A stretch of 36,250 nucleotides of DNA from Phaeoceros laevis (taxonomy: Eukaryota; Anthocerotophyta; Anthocerotopsida; Notothyladales), in the NCBI GenBank assembly GCA_049999765.1, contig JBNGIQ010009119.1, positions 1 through 36,250 of the forward strand, given 5' to 3'. Position 1 is the first letter of the stretch, and each line of letters begins with the position of its first letter. The notes below the pieces were generated by a model, which saw nothing but the letters and a program-made list of their open reading frames with translations, had not been told where the DNA came from and ran no database searches. The position numbers and the translations under genes were made by a program. Below are positions 19,170-30,900 of the stretch, piece after piece.

Positions 19170-21300
19170 GTTTCTGAAGAGCAGTAGAGAAGTAGACCTG
19201 TTCCAAAGAGGTCGGACACCTGGCATGGCTTCCCGTATTTGGAGGGCATGCATGTGCCTAATGAGCTCAACACCATGTGTCCAGAGGGAGGAATTGGTTA
19301 TCATGCTTTCAAAAGATATATATATAATTTGAACAGGAAGGTCCTTCAAACCACCAACGACGAGAACATCCTCCTGGAAGAAAGCCCCCTTTTGGATGAC
19401 TAGCTAGCGTGCTACATTCAGCGTCAAAATTGTTCGAGCTGAGGGACGGACCTGTAGGAATGTCAGTGGCGCAAAAAGTGTTGTAGAGCCGTGCTTGCTC
19501 TGACAGTGTGCAGCTGAGACCTGTACAAGGCCTCGTAATCCCCGAATCTGAAGTCCCTGTACAGAGCAGGCCGCTCCGCTGTAACAAGACCAGGAGCAGG
19601 CGAGAGCAAACAGTCGGCCTTGGGCTTGTGGAATGCGGGCAACGAAATGCGCTGCTTTTGGCTATTCACGACAGCTCGGTGCTCCACACTCCGGTAGATC
19701 CCGTTGGTCAGGGCCTGCACGTTCAATTGCGGATGGAATTGGTTGCTCAAAGCCAGCCGTAGAGGTAATCGGGCGAAACACTGACCTGGAGGGAATCCCC
19801 AACGTTGATCACATAAGCCCCAGGGACGGGGTCCAGCGCCACCCATTGTCCATCCTTCTTAACCTGCAATCCCCCCACATCATCTTGAAGCAGCGCAGTG
19901 AGGATAGAAGAATCCGTGTGGCCTGCTATGCCCAGGGCCAGGTCCGGCTGGGGGCACGGAGGGTAGCAGTGCATCAACAGCACGCTGGGGCCGTAGTTCC
20001 TGCCCAAGTAGTCGTTAAGGTAGTTGGGTTCCAGCCCTAGGGTTTCCGACATGGCTTCCAGCAGGCTTTCCAGCAGCTTCCCTGACTCCACCTTGTATTT
20101 GAGCAAAGTCTCCCTGCAGGCTCCGCATTGAACCATCATCCAGCAAGAGATCATCAGTCAACAACTCTGGAGGTGGAGGCTGTCTGCCTATGCTTCAAAA
20201 TGCAACACTCGAGCTTGCAAATTCACTCCTGGCAAGCGTCACAGATGTAAAGATTTACTTGTATCCCGGGAGCTGGGAAGGCCAGGAACCGCTGGCGGAC
20301 TCCCAATCGTCGAAGAATCTGTGGATCAACGACAGCCTCCAATCGCGCTTCTGCACGATTGCGTCGTCGCCGGCGCTGCGCAGCTTGCCCACACTTGGAT
20401 GCACAGATTCGTGAAATGTGAAGGTTGCCTCCAGCTCCTCGGGTGGCAGCGAGAAAATTGCCTCAGTCAGCGCTTGGTGTTCGGCAATCAGCTCCGAGGG
20501 AACTCCGTGGTTGATCACCTGCACAGGGGGGGACCTTGGACACGCATCAGCTGGCTGGCTCAGGGCTACAGGTCTCTGCTGGCCGATTTCATTTTTTGCT
20601 TGCAAGCAACCGCTTCCAAAAAGAAAAAGAGCGCACCTGGAAGAAGCCCCAATCCTGGCAAGCCTCATCCATGGCCTGCATCGTCTGCTGCCTGTTGGGA
20701 TGACCGGCTGCCAGATTTGCCATGTCGATGAGGGGAACTGCCAAGGTCTTGCCCCGCTCCCGCTCTTCCACGAGATTAGGTCGATCCTCGTCTTCTCTCA
20801 CGTATGCGTCTCCTATTGTAGAAGAGCCCTTCTCCATCTTCAAAGCCATGATTCCTTTCCTTCCAAGAAGATGGATCGTGTTCGAGATCCCCGAAAACCT
20901 TGGGATCTAGAGCTTCTCCCTCGCAATTCTGCTTGAGACGAGTTACGAGACCATGTATGCCAACTGGTAAGGAAAGCCTCCAGCCATTGCAGCCGGTTGT
21001 TTGGACCGCGATCTTATACATATGATATTGAATCAAGCATGACAACTGTCTACGCAATCACCGGGAAGGACTTACGAGGCGTGCACGGAAGGTCGCCCTG
21101 GCCCCACAATCACGGGATAACATCACTGTTTCATCCGAGGTCGACTCCTCCTACACCATAGCTAGCCACTTGATATAAGTGGCAACTCTTACAAACCTGC
21201 CGTGCATGATCTCGATCTCAAGCAGCAGAGACCCGGAATTTCCCAGTATCGAGTATCCTACTGTCACAGTGGGAGGCCAAATGTCATTGTGAGAGGAGTC
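19170..21300. repeat. Tandem duplication unit B (contains dioxygenase 2)
   Basis: This is the partner of 15595-17860. It keeps the order 3' flank, four exons, 5' flank. It has a (TA)n insertion near 19316-19325 and a shorter 5' spacer than unit A. Boundaries are approximate. Confidence 0.85.
19463..20849 (-). CDS. 2-oxoglutarate/Fe(II)-dependent dioxygenase 2 (DOXC class), complete
   Basis: Four exons on the minus strand: 20637-20849, 20259-20518, 19786-20113, 19463-19714, giving 1053 nt and 350 aa. Exon 3 is exactly 328 nt, as in copy 1, and intron phases (0, 2, 0) are identical. The Fe(II) triad H223, D225 ([14 protein letters not shown]), H279 (SVEHR) and the 2-oxoglutarate pair R289/S291 are intact. 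The copies differ most at the N-terminus (MALKMEKG against MPLPMDPEKG), in the substrate-side region after VHPSVGKL (exon 2) and at the C-terminus (QLHTVRAST against QGLRGDK). Both frames are preserved, so both genes appear functional and may have begun to differ in substrate. The true substrate is unknown. Confidence 0.93.
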
Positions 21301-23049
21301 CTGAAATCTACCCTTGGAACCTACTAGTAGACTGGTCTTAAATATTGACTTGGTTGGAGCTCTGCTCTCTTGCTTGAAACAAGGCCACCTTTCAGCTTCA
21401 CAGCAATGGTTGCAGAGTCTGCTAGCTCCAATCCATGGCCAGTCAAGACTGAAGTGGCTCCGGATCACCCCACCCCATCAAGTGCTACGGAGAGACGAAG
21501 GAAGGATATCTCATCAACTTGCGGGAAGTAAGTAATTGTGTGGTGGGCCGGCGTGCACCAGTTACAAGTTGGAAATGTTTGATGCTTAGAAACATGAGAT
21601 TCTGTCGGAACCACAGGTCCATCCACCTAGTTGTAAAACAAACATGTCCCAAGCTTGCAGCATCCCCGGGGATGTGCTGAAACTGCTGCCAGAAGTTGGC
21701 TTGACGTATACCTGTTCCATATGTGGTGCGCAAGCACCCCGACAACCACTGGAAATAACCTTCTTCTTCTTCCATGCAACGAGGTGTAGTAGACAACCCT
21801 AGCTAGGTGCACTTCACCCCCTGGAGGCATGATTCCAGTGTGACAATACCAACAATGAAGCACTATACTAAATCAGGTGGCAACTAAACCTTGAAGAGAG
21901 GCTAACAACAGGGATACCACAGCTACAAGAACGCAAACAGACATATTCCCTGAAGTCCTGTACGTTGAACTCAGGACTTGAGAGTAGAGTGCTCATCAAC
22001 ATGAACTAGTATATATGATGGGCATTGCAGACAGACACATCAACCGGCTTGAGCAGCTCCAAGAGCCAAGCATAGGAACAAATGCCAGAATGCCACAGCA
22101 TGTGGTATGCCCTAACTCGGTTCTACCTGGAGCCAAAATTGCATACATGCACAGACATCACTGCCAGATAATCCCTTGCAACCCTGAACTTGTAAAGATG
22201 ACGGTTTTTTTAGTGCAGGAAAGCTGATGGATGCACTAGAAAGCTTGAACTCCACTGTGACAATGAGGATGGAGCAATGGCAGTTGTATTACTTGGAGTC
22301 CATTCAGTAAGCCCAGAGCAGTGGGGCTTGAGAGCTGCAACTTGATGGAATGGTGTGAACCAGCCCTTGAACCCTTGAACCCTTAACTAGTAGATCAGAA
22401 CCGAAGCCAGTAATGAACCAGGAGTTATCGAAGTGAAACGCTGAGCTAATATTAGCATCGAAAAGCGCAAGCAGGAACGTTTTTCCATATTTTGTCCCTC
22501 TAGGAAACGGATCTCACCTTTTTCAATAACAACCCGCCCGCCCCACACCGTGCCACTTTTATGCTTTGGTGTGGTGTCCCTTCCCAACAAGTCGTTGGAC
22601 ATTGCGTGAGGTCATCAAGTGCAGGGTGACAGACAGGCCTGGGCACAAATTCCCCAGATTCGCCGCTGACAACAAAGGCCCTTGTTTTTATGGCCACTTT
22701 ATTACAGCCTTCACTTCCCTCCCATGTCACAGACTTAAAAAACCCTTTGGCATCGAAAAAGACGTAATAACCGCCGGGGGGCGACGGGCAGCATCTATAG
22801 GGCACGTGGGTTTCTCTTCACCCCATTTCCATTTTTCACAAAACGGTTGCAAGCGGGGGCTGATGATGTGACGATGAGGTCAGTCTGGTCAGACGCGAGA
22901 CTACCCCCTTTCCGCTCTCCGCCCCTCCACTTCCTCCTCCATCTCTTTCATCTCACCCAAGGAAAACGTGTAGCTGGCTGGCTAGCGACCTCCCTCCCCC
23001 TCCTCTGCCAGTCGCTGCTTCCGCTGCTCTCGAGAGGAGCAGCTCTCTC
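21301..23049. other. 1.7-kb intergenic region, includes promoter of the GT92 gene
   Basis: No gene is supported. Minus-strand frames at 21485-21796 and 22500-22805 lack motifs. Near 22365-22385 there is a short CCCTTGAA tandem repeat. From about 22900 the plus strand becomes C/T-rich (CTCCGCCCCTCCACTTCC and similar), typical of a plant 5' UTR or core promoter before the GT92 transcript. Confidence 0.4.
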
Positions 23050-23061
23050 ATGGAGCGACCT

Positions 23062-23108
<47 letters not shown>

Positions 23109-23256
23109 CGACGACCCGGTTTCGGCGAGCTCCCGATCAGTGCCGCGCCGGTTGCAGCGCGGGGCAGCTCTGGAGATGGGCGGAGCTGCCCGTGGCCAGG
23201 AAAAGCCATCATCGTCTGGATCTGCTGCGCGACTGGTGACCCGCAGCGGCTTGTGA
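23050..23256 (+). CDS. Upstream ORF with polyalanine tract in the GT92 5' leader
   Basis: ATG at 23050 opens a 68-codon frame ending in TGA at 23254-23256, 7 nt before the main ATG. Its start MERPAP runs into about 13 alanines encoded by the CAG/GCA microsatellite, followed by a Ser/Arg/Gly-rich tail. If transcribed in the leader it would act as a translated upstream ORF limiting initiation at 23264. It is in a different frame from the main ORF. Whether it lies in the mature leader depends on the unknown transcription start. Confidence 0.4.
23066..23107 (+). repeat. (CAG)14 trinucleotide microsatellite
   Basis: Fourteen uninterrupted CAG units lie about 160 bp upstream of the GT92 start codon. 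They read as polyAla in the upstream ORF frame and as polyGln in another open frame (22847-23239). Perfect tracts like this are prone to length change. Confidence 0.95.
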
Positions 23257-23263
23257 ATCGGCC

Positions 23264-25132
23264 ATGGCGATGGCCAAACTGGTGCGGGTGGTCCCCTGCT
23301 TGATCGTCTTCGTGGCCTCCGCCTTGGTGGCCTCCAGGCTGCTGGTGCTCCTCTCCGGCGTGGGGATGGAAGCTCTGGTGCCGCCGAGTCTGGCGCAGAT
23401 GGACCTCTGGGGCGTTGTGGCCGGCGCGACCAACGTTAACGCTAGTGCCAGCGGCGAGGGAAGGGAAGGCGCCGCGGACGCCGATCCTCTCCGCGTCGCC
23501 TCCGTCGGCCTGGCGCTTCACCCCTTTGTGTTCTTCAGCGCTTCCAGGTGAGGCGATCGATCATGCTGCTGCTGCTTCTGACGGGATGCTTAATTAATAC
23601 GCGATCGCGGCTGATTCGTGTGCGTCGATCGTCGTCTGCAGGGCCTCGCTCACCACGTTCCATGTGCTGGGGCTCGCTGCCAAGCTCCTCCGCAGCTTGG
23701 ACGGCGGTACGGCGTATGAGTGCGTGTGGCAGGCGGGCATGGGCCAGGCAAACAACGCTTCCAAGCCAGAGCTGGTGACGCGCCCGCAGCTGAGCTACGC
23801 CAACACGGAGTCCTTCAAAGTCCCCTATGTGATGCTCATCCTCACCTGCAGCTTCGGGGAGGACGTGGGCACCGACGGCCTGGGAGGAACTCTTTCGCTC
23901 ACCGTCAAAGTCGGACCGTTCGTCGGACCTGTAAGTACCCGTGGACATCGACAAGCAAGCAAGCAAGCAAGCTTACAACGAGCTGTTGATGAAATGTGGG
24001 TTGTTGCAGTCGTCCACCACGTTTGTGGCTTTGCGGGAGAGCGCTGGTTATGACGCGCGAGCTGTGGTGACAGCACCGCCTCCTTTCAAGTACGTCTTCT
24101 GCGGGGCGGCCATTTCGGGGGCTTCCGTCAAACCGCAAGTCATCAAGCAGTGGCTCATCTACCACATGTACGTCGCCCAAGGACCCAAGGCGGCGCATTT
24201 CATCTTCTACGACATCGGCGGCCTCACGCAGGCAGGGAGGACGCTCCTGGACCCCTTCGTCCGAGCGGGATTTCTCACAATCCTGGACGTTTCCGACCAG
24301 ACGAGGTACCCGTCCTGGTACCACGGCCAGGTGAGCTACCTGCATGTAGACCATGGTTTAGAGCAAGGCAAGCTTCCTCGGAACGGAGCCTAAAGACATG
24401 ACGAATTGGGTCCGGTCCTGGCAGGTTCTGCTTATCAACGAGTGCCTGCACCGGACCCGGTTCATGGCGCGCTGGGCGCTCTTCCTCGACTTCGACGAGT
24501 TCCTGTACGCAGAGCCACCGCGCACCTTCGCCGGTATCGTCGACGACAATGCCAACGCGTCCGTGTTGACGTTCGGGAGCTGGCCCATTTCGATACGCGA
24601 CTGTAGGCCGGCCACGGCGGAGGACGCGTGGCCCGCGGATCTAGCGCGGATGCTGTGGAGACGGCCGCAGCCCGAGTGCAGGTTCGTATCGGGTCTCGCA
24701 AACCGCTCATCACTCGCATCGGGAACAGGCCAGTGCGTTACGCCTTCCTTTTGGTCATGAAAAAAAATTTATGCGTGCACCTACCTCGGCATTTGCAGGG
24801 GGGCGGGCTTCCCGGCTTCGCTGTGCCTGGCGGCGCAAGGCCGGCGCAAGTACGCGGTGAATCCGCGGCACGAGTTTTTCGGGTCCATTCACCAGACACT
24901 GGGCCGCACCTGGAAGGAGGCGGTGCACTTGAATGCGTCGCTTGTGAGGTTGGAGCACTACCAGGGTTTGCTCGCCAAGGACACCTGCACCACCCAACGG
25001 ACGGCGGTGTCCGTTGCCAAGGACCGCCAGTTCGCTCAGTGGTGGGTGCAGCTACAACCGGCGGCCATAGTGCCTACCATGAGAGAGGCACGGGACTACG
25101 CCAGACAACTGCTCAACGATCCCCTATTGTAA
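23264..25132 (+). CDS. Glycosyltransferase family 92 (DUF23) protein, GALS-like, 5 exons
   Basis: Exons 23264-23547, 23642-23930, 24010-24330, 24425-24681 and 24799-25132 sum to 1485 nt (494 aa) with GT-AG introns of 79-117 bp. It is a type II Golgi membrane protein: an N-terminal signal anchor at about residues 6-28 (LVRVVPCLIVFVASALVA), a short stem, then the GT92 domain from about residue 200. Motifs include PPPFKYVFCGAAISG, QWLIYHMYVAQG, FIFYDIGGL and RWALFLDFDEFLYAEPP. In the last of these D320-F-D322 is the metal/nucleotide-sugar DxD element. The exon-5 segment GRRKYAVNP--HEFFGSIH carries a conserved His. Length and layout resemble plant galactan synthases (GALS, beta-1,4-galactosyl transfer to pectic galactan), but assignment to GALS rather than another plant GT92 clade is inference. 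The start at 23264 is chosen because it opens the signal anchor. Confidence 0.88.
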
Positions 25133-26526
25133 CCGTTGCGCCTATTGGCGTTCAGGCCTTTTAGTCCTTCAAATTCGGGATCCATGGATACCTTTGTAAA
25201 GGGCTTGCAACCACTTCATCGTTTTATTCTCGAGACCTAGGGCCTAGACTATCTGTAATGGTTCCTATTTGGCAGGTCGAGCCATGAAAAAACATGGTCT
25301 CAAAAGGTTCCCACTGAAAAAGAGTATTTTGGACAGCTAGCAGGAAAGACATGAAAATCTCCCAACTCCTAGACTACTTTTAAAGCTTGTAAACATCCCA
25401 GCTGCGAAGCAGAGTTTCAGAGGTTGAAACAAGTACTTACCAGTTGTTAGCAGAGGTTGAAACAAGTCCTAGAACTTTGTTGAAAGAGCCTGAGTTGAGA
25501 TGGCGAGGCAAATGTTGAGGCCTGCAACCACTTCTCATGAGGCAACAAAATTTTTACACCTCAAACAATTTTTGCCTTGGAAGGACGCTGAATGAAAACA
25601 CGTGTCGAAAAGGAACAGTAGAAAATTGAACTAGTGACTTCTGTTTTGGTGCCTGGCTAGTTGGCCAAGGTCGTAAGGCCAAGTGGGCCAGCCTGCAACC
25701 ATGACGGACCAAGGTTTTCTTGTTAAGCCACATGTAAGTAACCAAGAAAGTGGCAGCAGGCATAGCTAGGCATCCAGGTCTCCATCACCAGGTCTGTTGC
25801 TATCTCTTTTTCCAGGTAGAACGAGTTCCGGTCATGATTCATGAATGAACTCTTGTTGTATACCATTTTAGATACTCAGTCTACCAGGGGCTGGCTGCTA
25901 ACTGACTTGGACACTTGTCGCAGGGCAACCAGCAGATTTGGCATCTACAAACCTGGGGTTCTGGCTCCTGTACCCAGCTGCCTTAACACTATTTTGTGCC
26001 ATGTTTTCGACTAACTTTCCATTGAACGAGGTCACGAGGCTGTGGGAATTTGGTTTTCAAGGTCTACCTGCGTAGATGGAGGGACCGGAAGGCTGCAAAG
26101 TTGTAGACATATCCTCGAGGCATAAATACTTCACCTCCTTTGTCAGAAGCACACCTCCAGGTGCTTGCAATTGGCTGTGCCCAGATTGTTAAAGACCTGT
26201 AGCAGCATTGTCCTCTAGGATCTCAAGATTACGGGTTGAGGCTACTGGACAGCTAACAGGAATTCCAAGGATTCATACGATATTTTGGAACTCACACTAC
26301 TTACTTATTTGACACTTGTGACGGCCACCACTTCAGGACGAGAGTTACTAGGGGCATGCACTTGTCCCATACTATTGCACGCTTAGGAGCTCCGAATGAG
26401 GCTGTGGACAGATGGAATCTTAGTAGAAACATACAAAACAGTGATCTATGCACACGTTGGTAGAGGCGTAAGCATAAGTTGGCCGCAGCTTCCTTGGAGC
26501 CTTGGACAGAAAAATGCATATGCATG
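25133..26526. other. Intergenic between convergent GT92 and lectin genes
   Basis: About 1.4 kb with no supported gene. A short direct repeat GAGGTTGAAACAAGT occurs near 25419 and 25452. Otherwise I see no terminal repeats, tRNA or coding signal. The outer parts must hold the 3' UTRs of both flanking genes. Confidence 0.5.
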
Positions 26527-27478
26527 TCAGACGGGCACTATCTTCCACAGCTGGTTTGGCTGCCTGTTCCACTTGTAAAGACAGACGAGAGTGCCATCAT
26601 GGACGCCTCCGTTCTTCGTTGTTGCCTGCCAGGCATCCAGATTTAACTTGGTGTTGTTTGCCAGTCGGACGGCTTTGTACCCGTCCTCGATGTCGTTACC
26701 CACGGTCCACAGCACGCTCTCATCCAGCCTCCCCGGCTCGTACTGCGCCAGCCTCACCTGCAGCAGCATCACGGCTCATGAGCGTGCTCAATAAAAAGCG
26801 GAAGAGGTACCGAACATCCAAGGTTCCCCGCTGGTGAACCAATATGTTTGCAAGTTTTCCCGCACCTGGTTCCCCTCCAATAGGGCTTCCTGTAAGGCAA
26901 GGCCGGTAGCCTTGTTGATCAGTGCGAAGGCAGGGTGTCCTCCATCATCCCTCACTCGGCTGCTCCAAGAAGTGTCCTTGATCCAAAGCTGCAACCAGGA
27001 AGCACATACATGTGCCAGGTAAAGCTCACGAACAACTAGAGCAAGCTTGCAACTGCCGCAACACCTTCAAAAAATGCCGCTCCAGACAGTATCAATTCAG
27101 CAGCTGGCGCAAACGCGCAGCTTCCTTGGAGGCAGCAGAGCATACCTGCCGGTCATCGGAGGTGCGACCGGGGGCCATCACCACCTCGTTGTTTCTGACT
27201 GTAAGATTGTAGTCGGAGTCGGCCTTGCTGTACACCTTCACAGTCACTCCGGAGGGCAGAGTCTTGCCAGCCTCCGGCTCCTCATCAACATCTGCCTCCC
27301 AGCGCGACACTGTTGCCTCTCGACGAGGCTCCGGGGAGCTGGAGGAGGAGCGGGACCTCCTCCCCCCGAATCCCCGCGAACGATGGCGTTCCTCCCTGTG
27401 CGCCGGATGATGCTCTGATGGATGATAATGTCCCCTAGGGACGGACGAATCGTGCTCACGCCTCCACGGATCAGACAT
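26527..27478 (-). CDS. Euonymus-type (EUL) lectin, single domain, 3 exons
   Basis: Exons on the minus strand: 27146-27478, 26866-26988, 26527-26757, 687 nt and 228 aa, all introns phase 0. Residues 1-75 are a polar, disordered His/Arg/Ser/Glu-rich leader without a signal peptide. The EUL carbohydrate-binding domain follows from about residue 77 to the C-terminus: VKVYSKADSDYNLTVRNNEV, a WIKDT motif, FALINKATGLAL, QYEPGRLDESVLWT, GYKAVRLANNTKLNLDAW, GGVHDGT and the closing W-KI-PV. EUL proteins are nucleocytoplasmic plant lectins binding mannose- or galactose-type glycans and are often stress-responsive. This is the S-type with one domain. The match is strong and complete; the sugar specificity cannot be read off. 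Confidence 0.93.
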
Positions 27479-27904
27479 GCCGGCGAATTAGAGTATCCCG
27501 GGGGAACAGAATTGAACAAGCTTGCGGACGAGGAAACGAGAACCAGAATGTTCTCGTAATGTAAATGGAAGAGACCGCACCTACTAGTCTTTGACCACGT
27601 GTGACGGCAGCATCTGCAATGGCGGACATTCCGATTCTCAGGTGCGGCTGCGGCCCAAAAGAGTTTCCTCACGGCATGTATGTAGACTAGGCTCTTTGTG
27701 CGATCCTGGTTAGATCCCTGATGCTGTTATAAGCATCACCAACAACGCATTGCACAACTTTCGCGTGAAAAGAATGACTTTCAAGGTTTCAGTATCTGAA
27801 TCAACTTCCTCTGTATGCAATAAGTTCAAGAGCTTTGGCCATGCCTTCCACTTGTCTAGTTTGCTAGTTTCCGTCGTCACATATGTCTTGCTCGAGAGAA
27901 AAAC
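27479..27904 (-). promoter_or_regulatory. Short spacer: lectin promoter side and Sec63 3' end
   Basis: About 426 bp lie between the Sec63 stop and the lectin start, both genes on the minus strand. The spacer must contain the Sec63 3' UTR and the lectin promoter and leader. No specific element is identified, and no other gene is visible. Confidence 0.4.
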
Positions 27905-30900
27905 TCAATCACTGTCACTGCTTCCTGAGCTGCCTTCATCGGTTTTCTCTAGAAGCTTTACGGTCTCCTCCTTGATCCACTTTCCATTCTCTTTCTTCTC
28001 ACCCTTCTCTTTGTCTCCCTTCTTCTCACCCTTCTCTTTCCCCTCCTCGCCCTCACTCTTATCATCCTCGCTGTATTCACTCTCGTAGTCGTCATCATAG
28101 TCCTCCTCACCCTCGTCATCCTCACCTTCCTCCTCGATCCCGTCCTCGGCGTAGGTTTCTTCCGCTATCGCACTCACCCTGCTGCCAGCCCTGCTTCGCT
28201 TGGCAACTTTGAGCTTCATGCTGGTTTTTTTGTCACATCCAATCCAGGTGTCGGACAAACAAAACGCTGTCAGGTTGTAAGAACCCTCTGCTGGCGCCTG
28301 GAACTTTGTGGACACCAGCCTGGACCCTGCTTTAACTCGGGCCACGATCTCCTTGATCGCTTTTCCAATAGTTGCATCATCTGCTCCTGCTCTTTCCAGG
28401 GTCTCCTGTTCAGCTTTTGTGGCAGTCACAATGGCTGCAGCTTCATCAAAGAATGAGATCCTCTGTGATGCCCATACACTGTTGTATGCTGCATCAGCCA
28501 ATAACAGCCAATATACCTCCTCCTTTTGGTACGGGAAATGAGGTGCATGTGCATGCACGAGCACTGAGCCATTTGCTCTTTGCAGAGTGACCCATACTCG
28601 CATGGTAACAATGTCACCTTCCTGAATCCCTTCTTCACCTTCGGTCTCATATGTGACATCCAAGGATATCGTTGGCATGATGGCCAGCACAGCTTCCACG
28701 TCAGCTGCCTCTTGTTCCGACAGTCCACCTGTGCTGGTGAGTAATTCTCTACGCTCTTCAAGGCTCAAGTCTCTCAGTTCTTGCAAACTTCGTACTCTCT
28801 GGCAGCCACTTAGTACTCAGTAACGAAGCACCAGGAAGAACATAGAACATGAATCCAAAAACTACCTCGCTATACACTCCTCAAGTGCACGAACCACAAA
28901 AAGGATTCAATTACCTTGCGCCCAATCTTCTTAACAACAGTTTCATCAAAGTGCGGCAGCTGAAGAAAGCTGGCGATGCCCTCCGACGAACCTCCAGCTG
29001 CAACAGCTCGTTCAGATGATTTTCTTGCACTTAGTGGCACAGCCTGCATCCAACCAGCAGTCAGCACCATGAAGTGAGAACGTCCAGTGAGAACGTCCAA
29101 CCTTGTATCAAGCAAATCCTGCCACATCAATCGTTTATGACCAGAGCCGGTTGTGAGGTTAGCACCTGCATGATAGACTGTGACAGCTCCATGACTCCAA
29201 GAGCCGGCCGTAGCCAACCATGTCCTTCACTTGTTCGAGGAGTCACTGCCATCTGTCAAGCACAAACCAGAAACTTTCAATTCACACATTGCTCCAGACC
29301 ATTTGATATCTGACCTAGCTTTGAAACAAACTACATCACGCCGTAGCTTACTCAAGAACCGTAAAGGCATAGTATCAAAACTGACCTTCATGAGTTCCTC
29401 CAAGAGTCGAGGAGTGAGACGGAGAATTTCTGAAAAATCTGACTTCAGCCCAGCTGACACAGATGCAGTCTCCCTAGTTAACTGAGCAAGCAAAAGGAGC
29501 TCTGTCTGTTGGACAGAAAGGCACTCAGCATTGTCAGATGTGAACAACACGGAGCCACCTTGTACTTTGCTCAAAGGAGCACCTGGACACAATCCATTAA
29601 AAGATTCTGGAAGTGGCCAACCTTGACAATCGGTGAGAACTGTTTCCAAAACTTTGCTTGTTCTTGCTTCAGATTCTTGGGGTCAAAATTCAGCTCTCTT
29701 CGGACCGCCACAAACAGCTTCTGCAGAGGTTCATCATCACTGCGGCGAACAGGCCTCTCCATAAACTCAGTGGCTTTGACAAGCACGTCCATCACCTTAC
29801 TGTAACCCAATATCAAGATCAGAGCAACACATGAATTAGGATTCTCCAAACTTCTTCCCTCAATCGCCCTGTCAGCCATCATGCCTCATTATTGCACCAA
29901 ATCACAGTCAGCAAAAGCCCATCTTGCTAGACATATCACAAAACATGTGCTACTGCGTCTCACCTGGGTGCAAGAGAAGGCTTCATGTAGTGGTAATACA
30001 TATAAAGGGTCTGGTGCATGACATAATTTCCAGTGTACTTTGCAGATCGAGAAAGATAAACAACCGCGACCATGAGCGGCAATATGATACATACACCAAC
30101 AATGGCCAGTAGCAGGATACTTCCAGCAAGTCCATGCATGTTCAGCAGAAACGAGGGCAAAGCTATGCCCACATCTATTCCCTGCAACAAGTTACAGACA
30201 TCTCAGTATACGAATTCCAACAACTGCCTTCGCTACTTTTTGCAGTCAAGCAGAGTACAGACACTACCTGTTTGCCATCGGGATGCCCCCATTTCGCAAA
30301 ATTTTCTCGTGCTACTGGGTCTGTTAGAGCTTGATACGCTTTTGAAATGAAATCGATGAAGAACTTGTTGTCCTCTGCAACATTGTCCAAACACTTGGCG
30401 TAAGAATTCAGATGACGAGGTCAGTGGAAGTCCAGTAAGAGCTTCCAGCTTTTGCACCTGGATTAGGGTTTTTGTCTGGATGGTATTGAACAGATAGTCT
30501 CCTGTACGCTTTTTTGATGTCTGCCTCTGAAGCATCCGGCTCTAGCCCAAGAATTGAAAATGGTTCGAAAGGCTGAATCTGCTTGGAAGTAAGATGCGCT
30601 AATGAGTAGCCCATCCCCCACAACGAGAACGAAAGGCTTGAGAGGACCTCTACAATGCAGACTGAGCATACCTCTCGAGTAATCAGCTTGGTGTAGTAGG
30701 CTAGAACACCTATGATGAGCCAGACCAGCACCAGCGTCACATTTCTGCACGTCGAGAACCTTCCCACCTGAAGGACGAAGCAAAGAAAAATAATGTTGGA
30801 TGAAAATCTGCCGCCGCATCTCTCGTCACCCAGTGACGACCGAGACGATCTCAGGCGAGAGATCCAATTTCCGGCAACAAATGGCACTCACCCTGTTGAG

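Noticed and set aside
22847-23239. Polyglutamine protein encoded by the CAG tract
   Set aside because: The frame has no conserved flanks and ends before the GT92 gene; the polyAla uORF starting at 23050 fits the leader better, and neither is proven.
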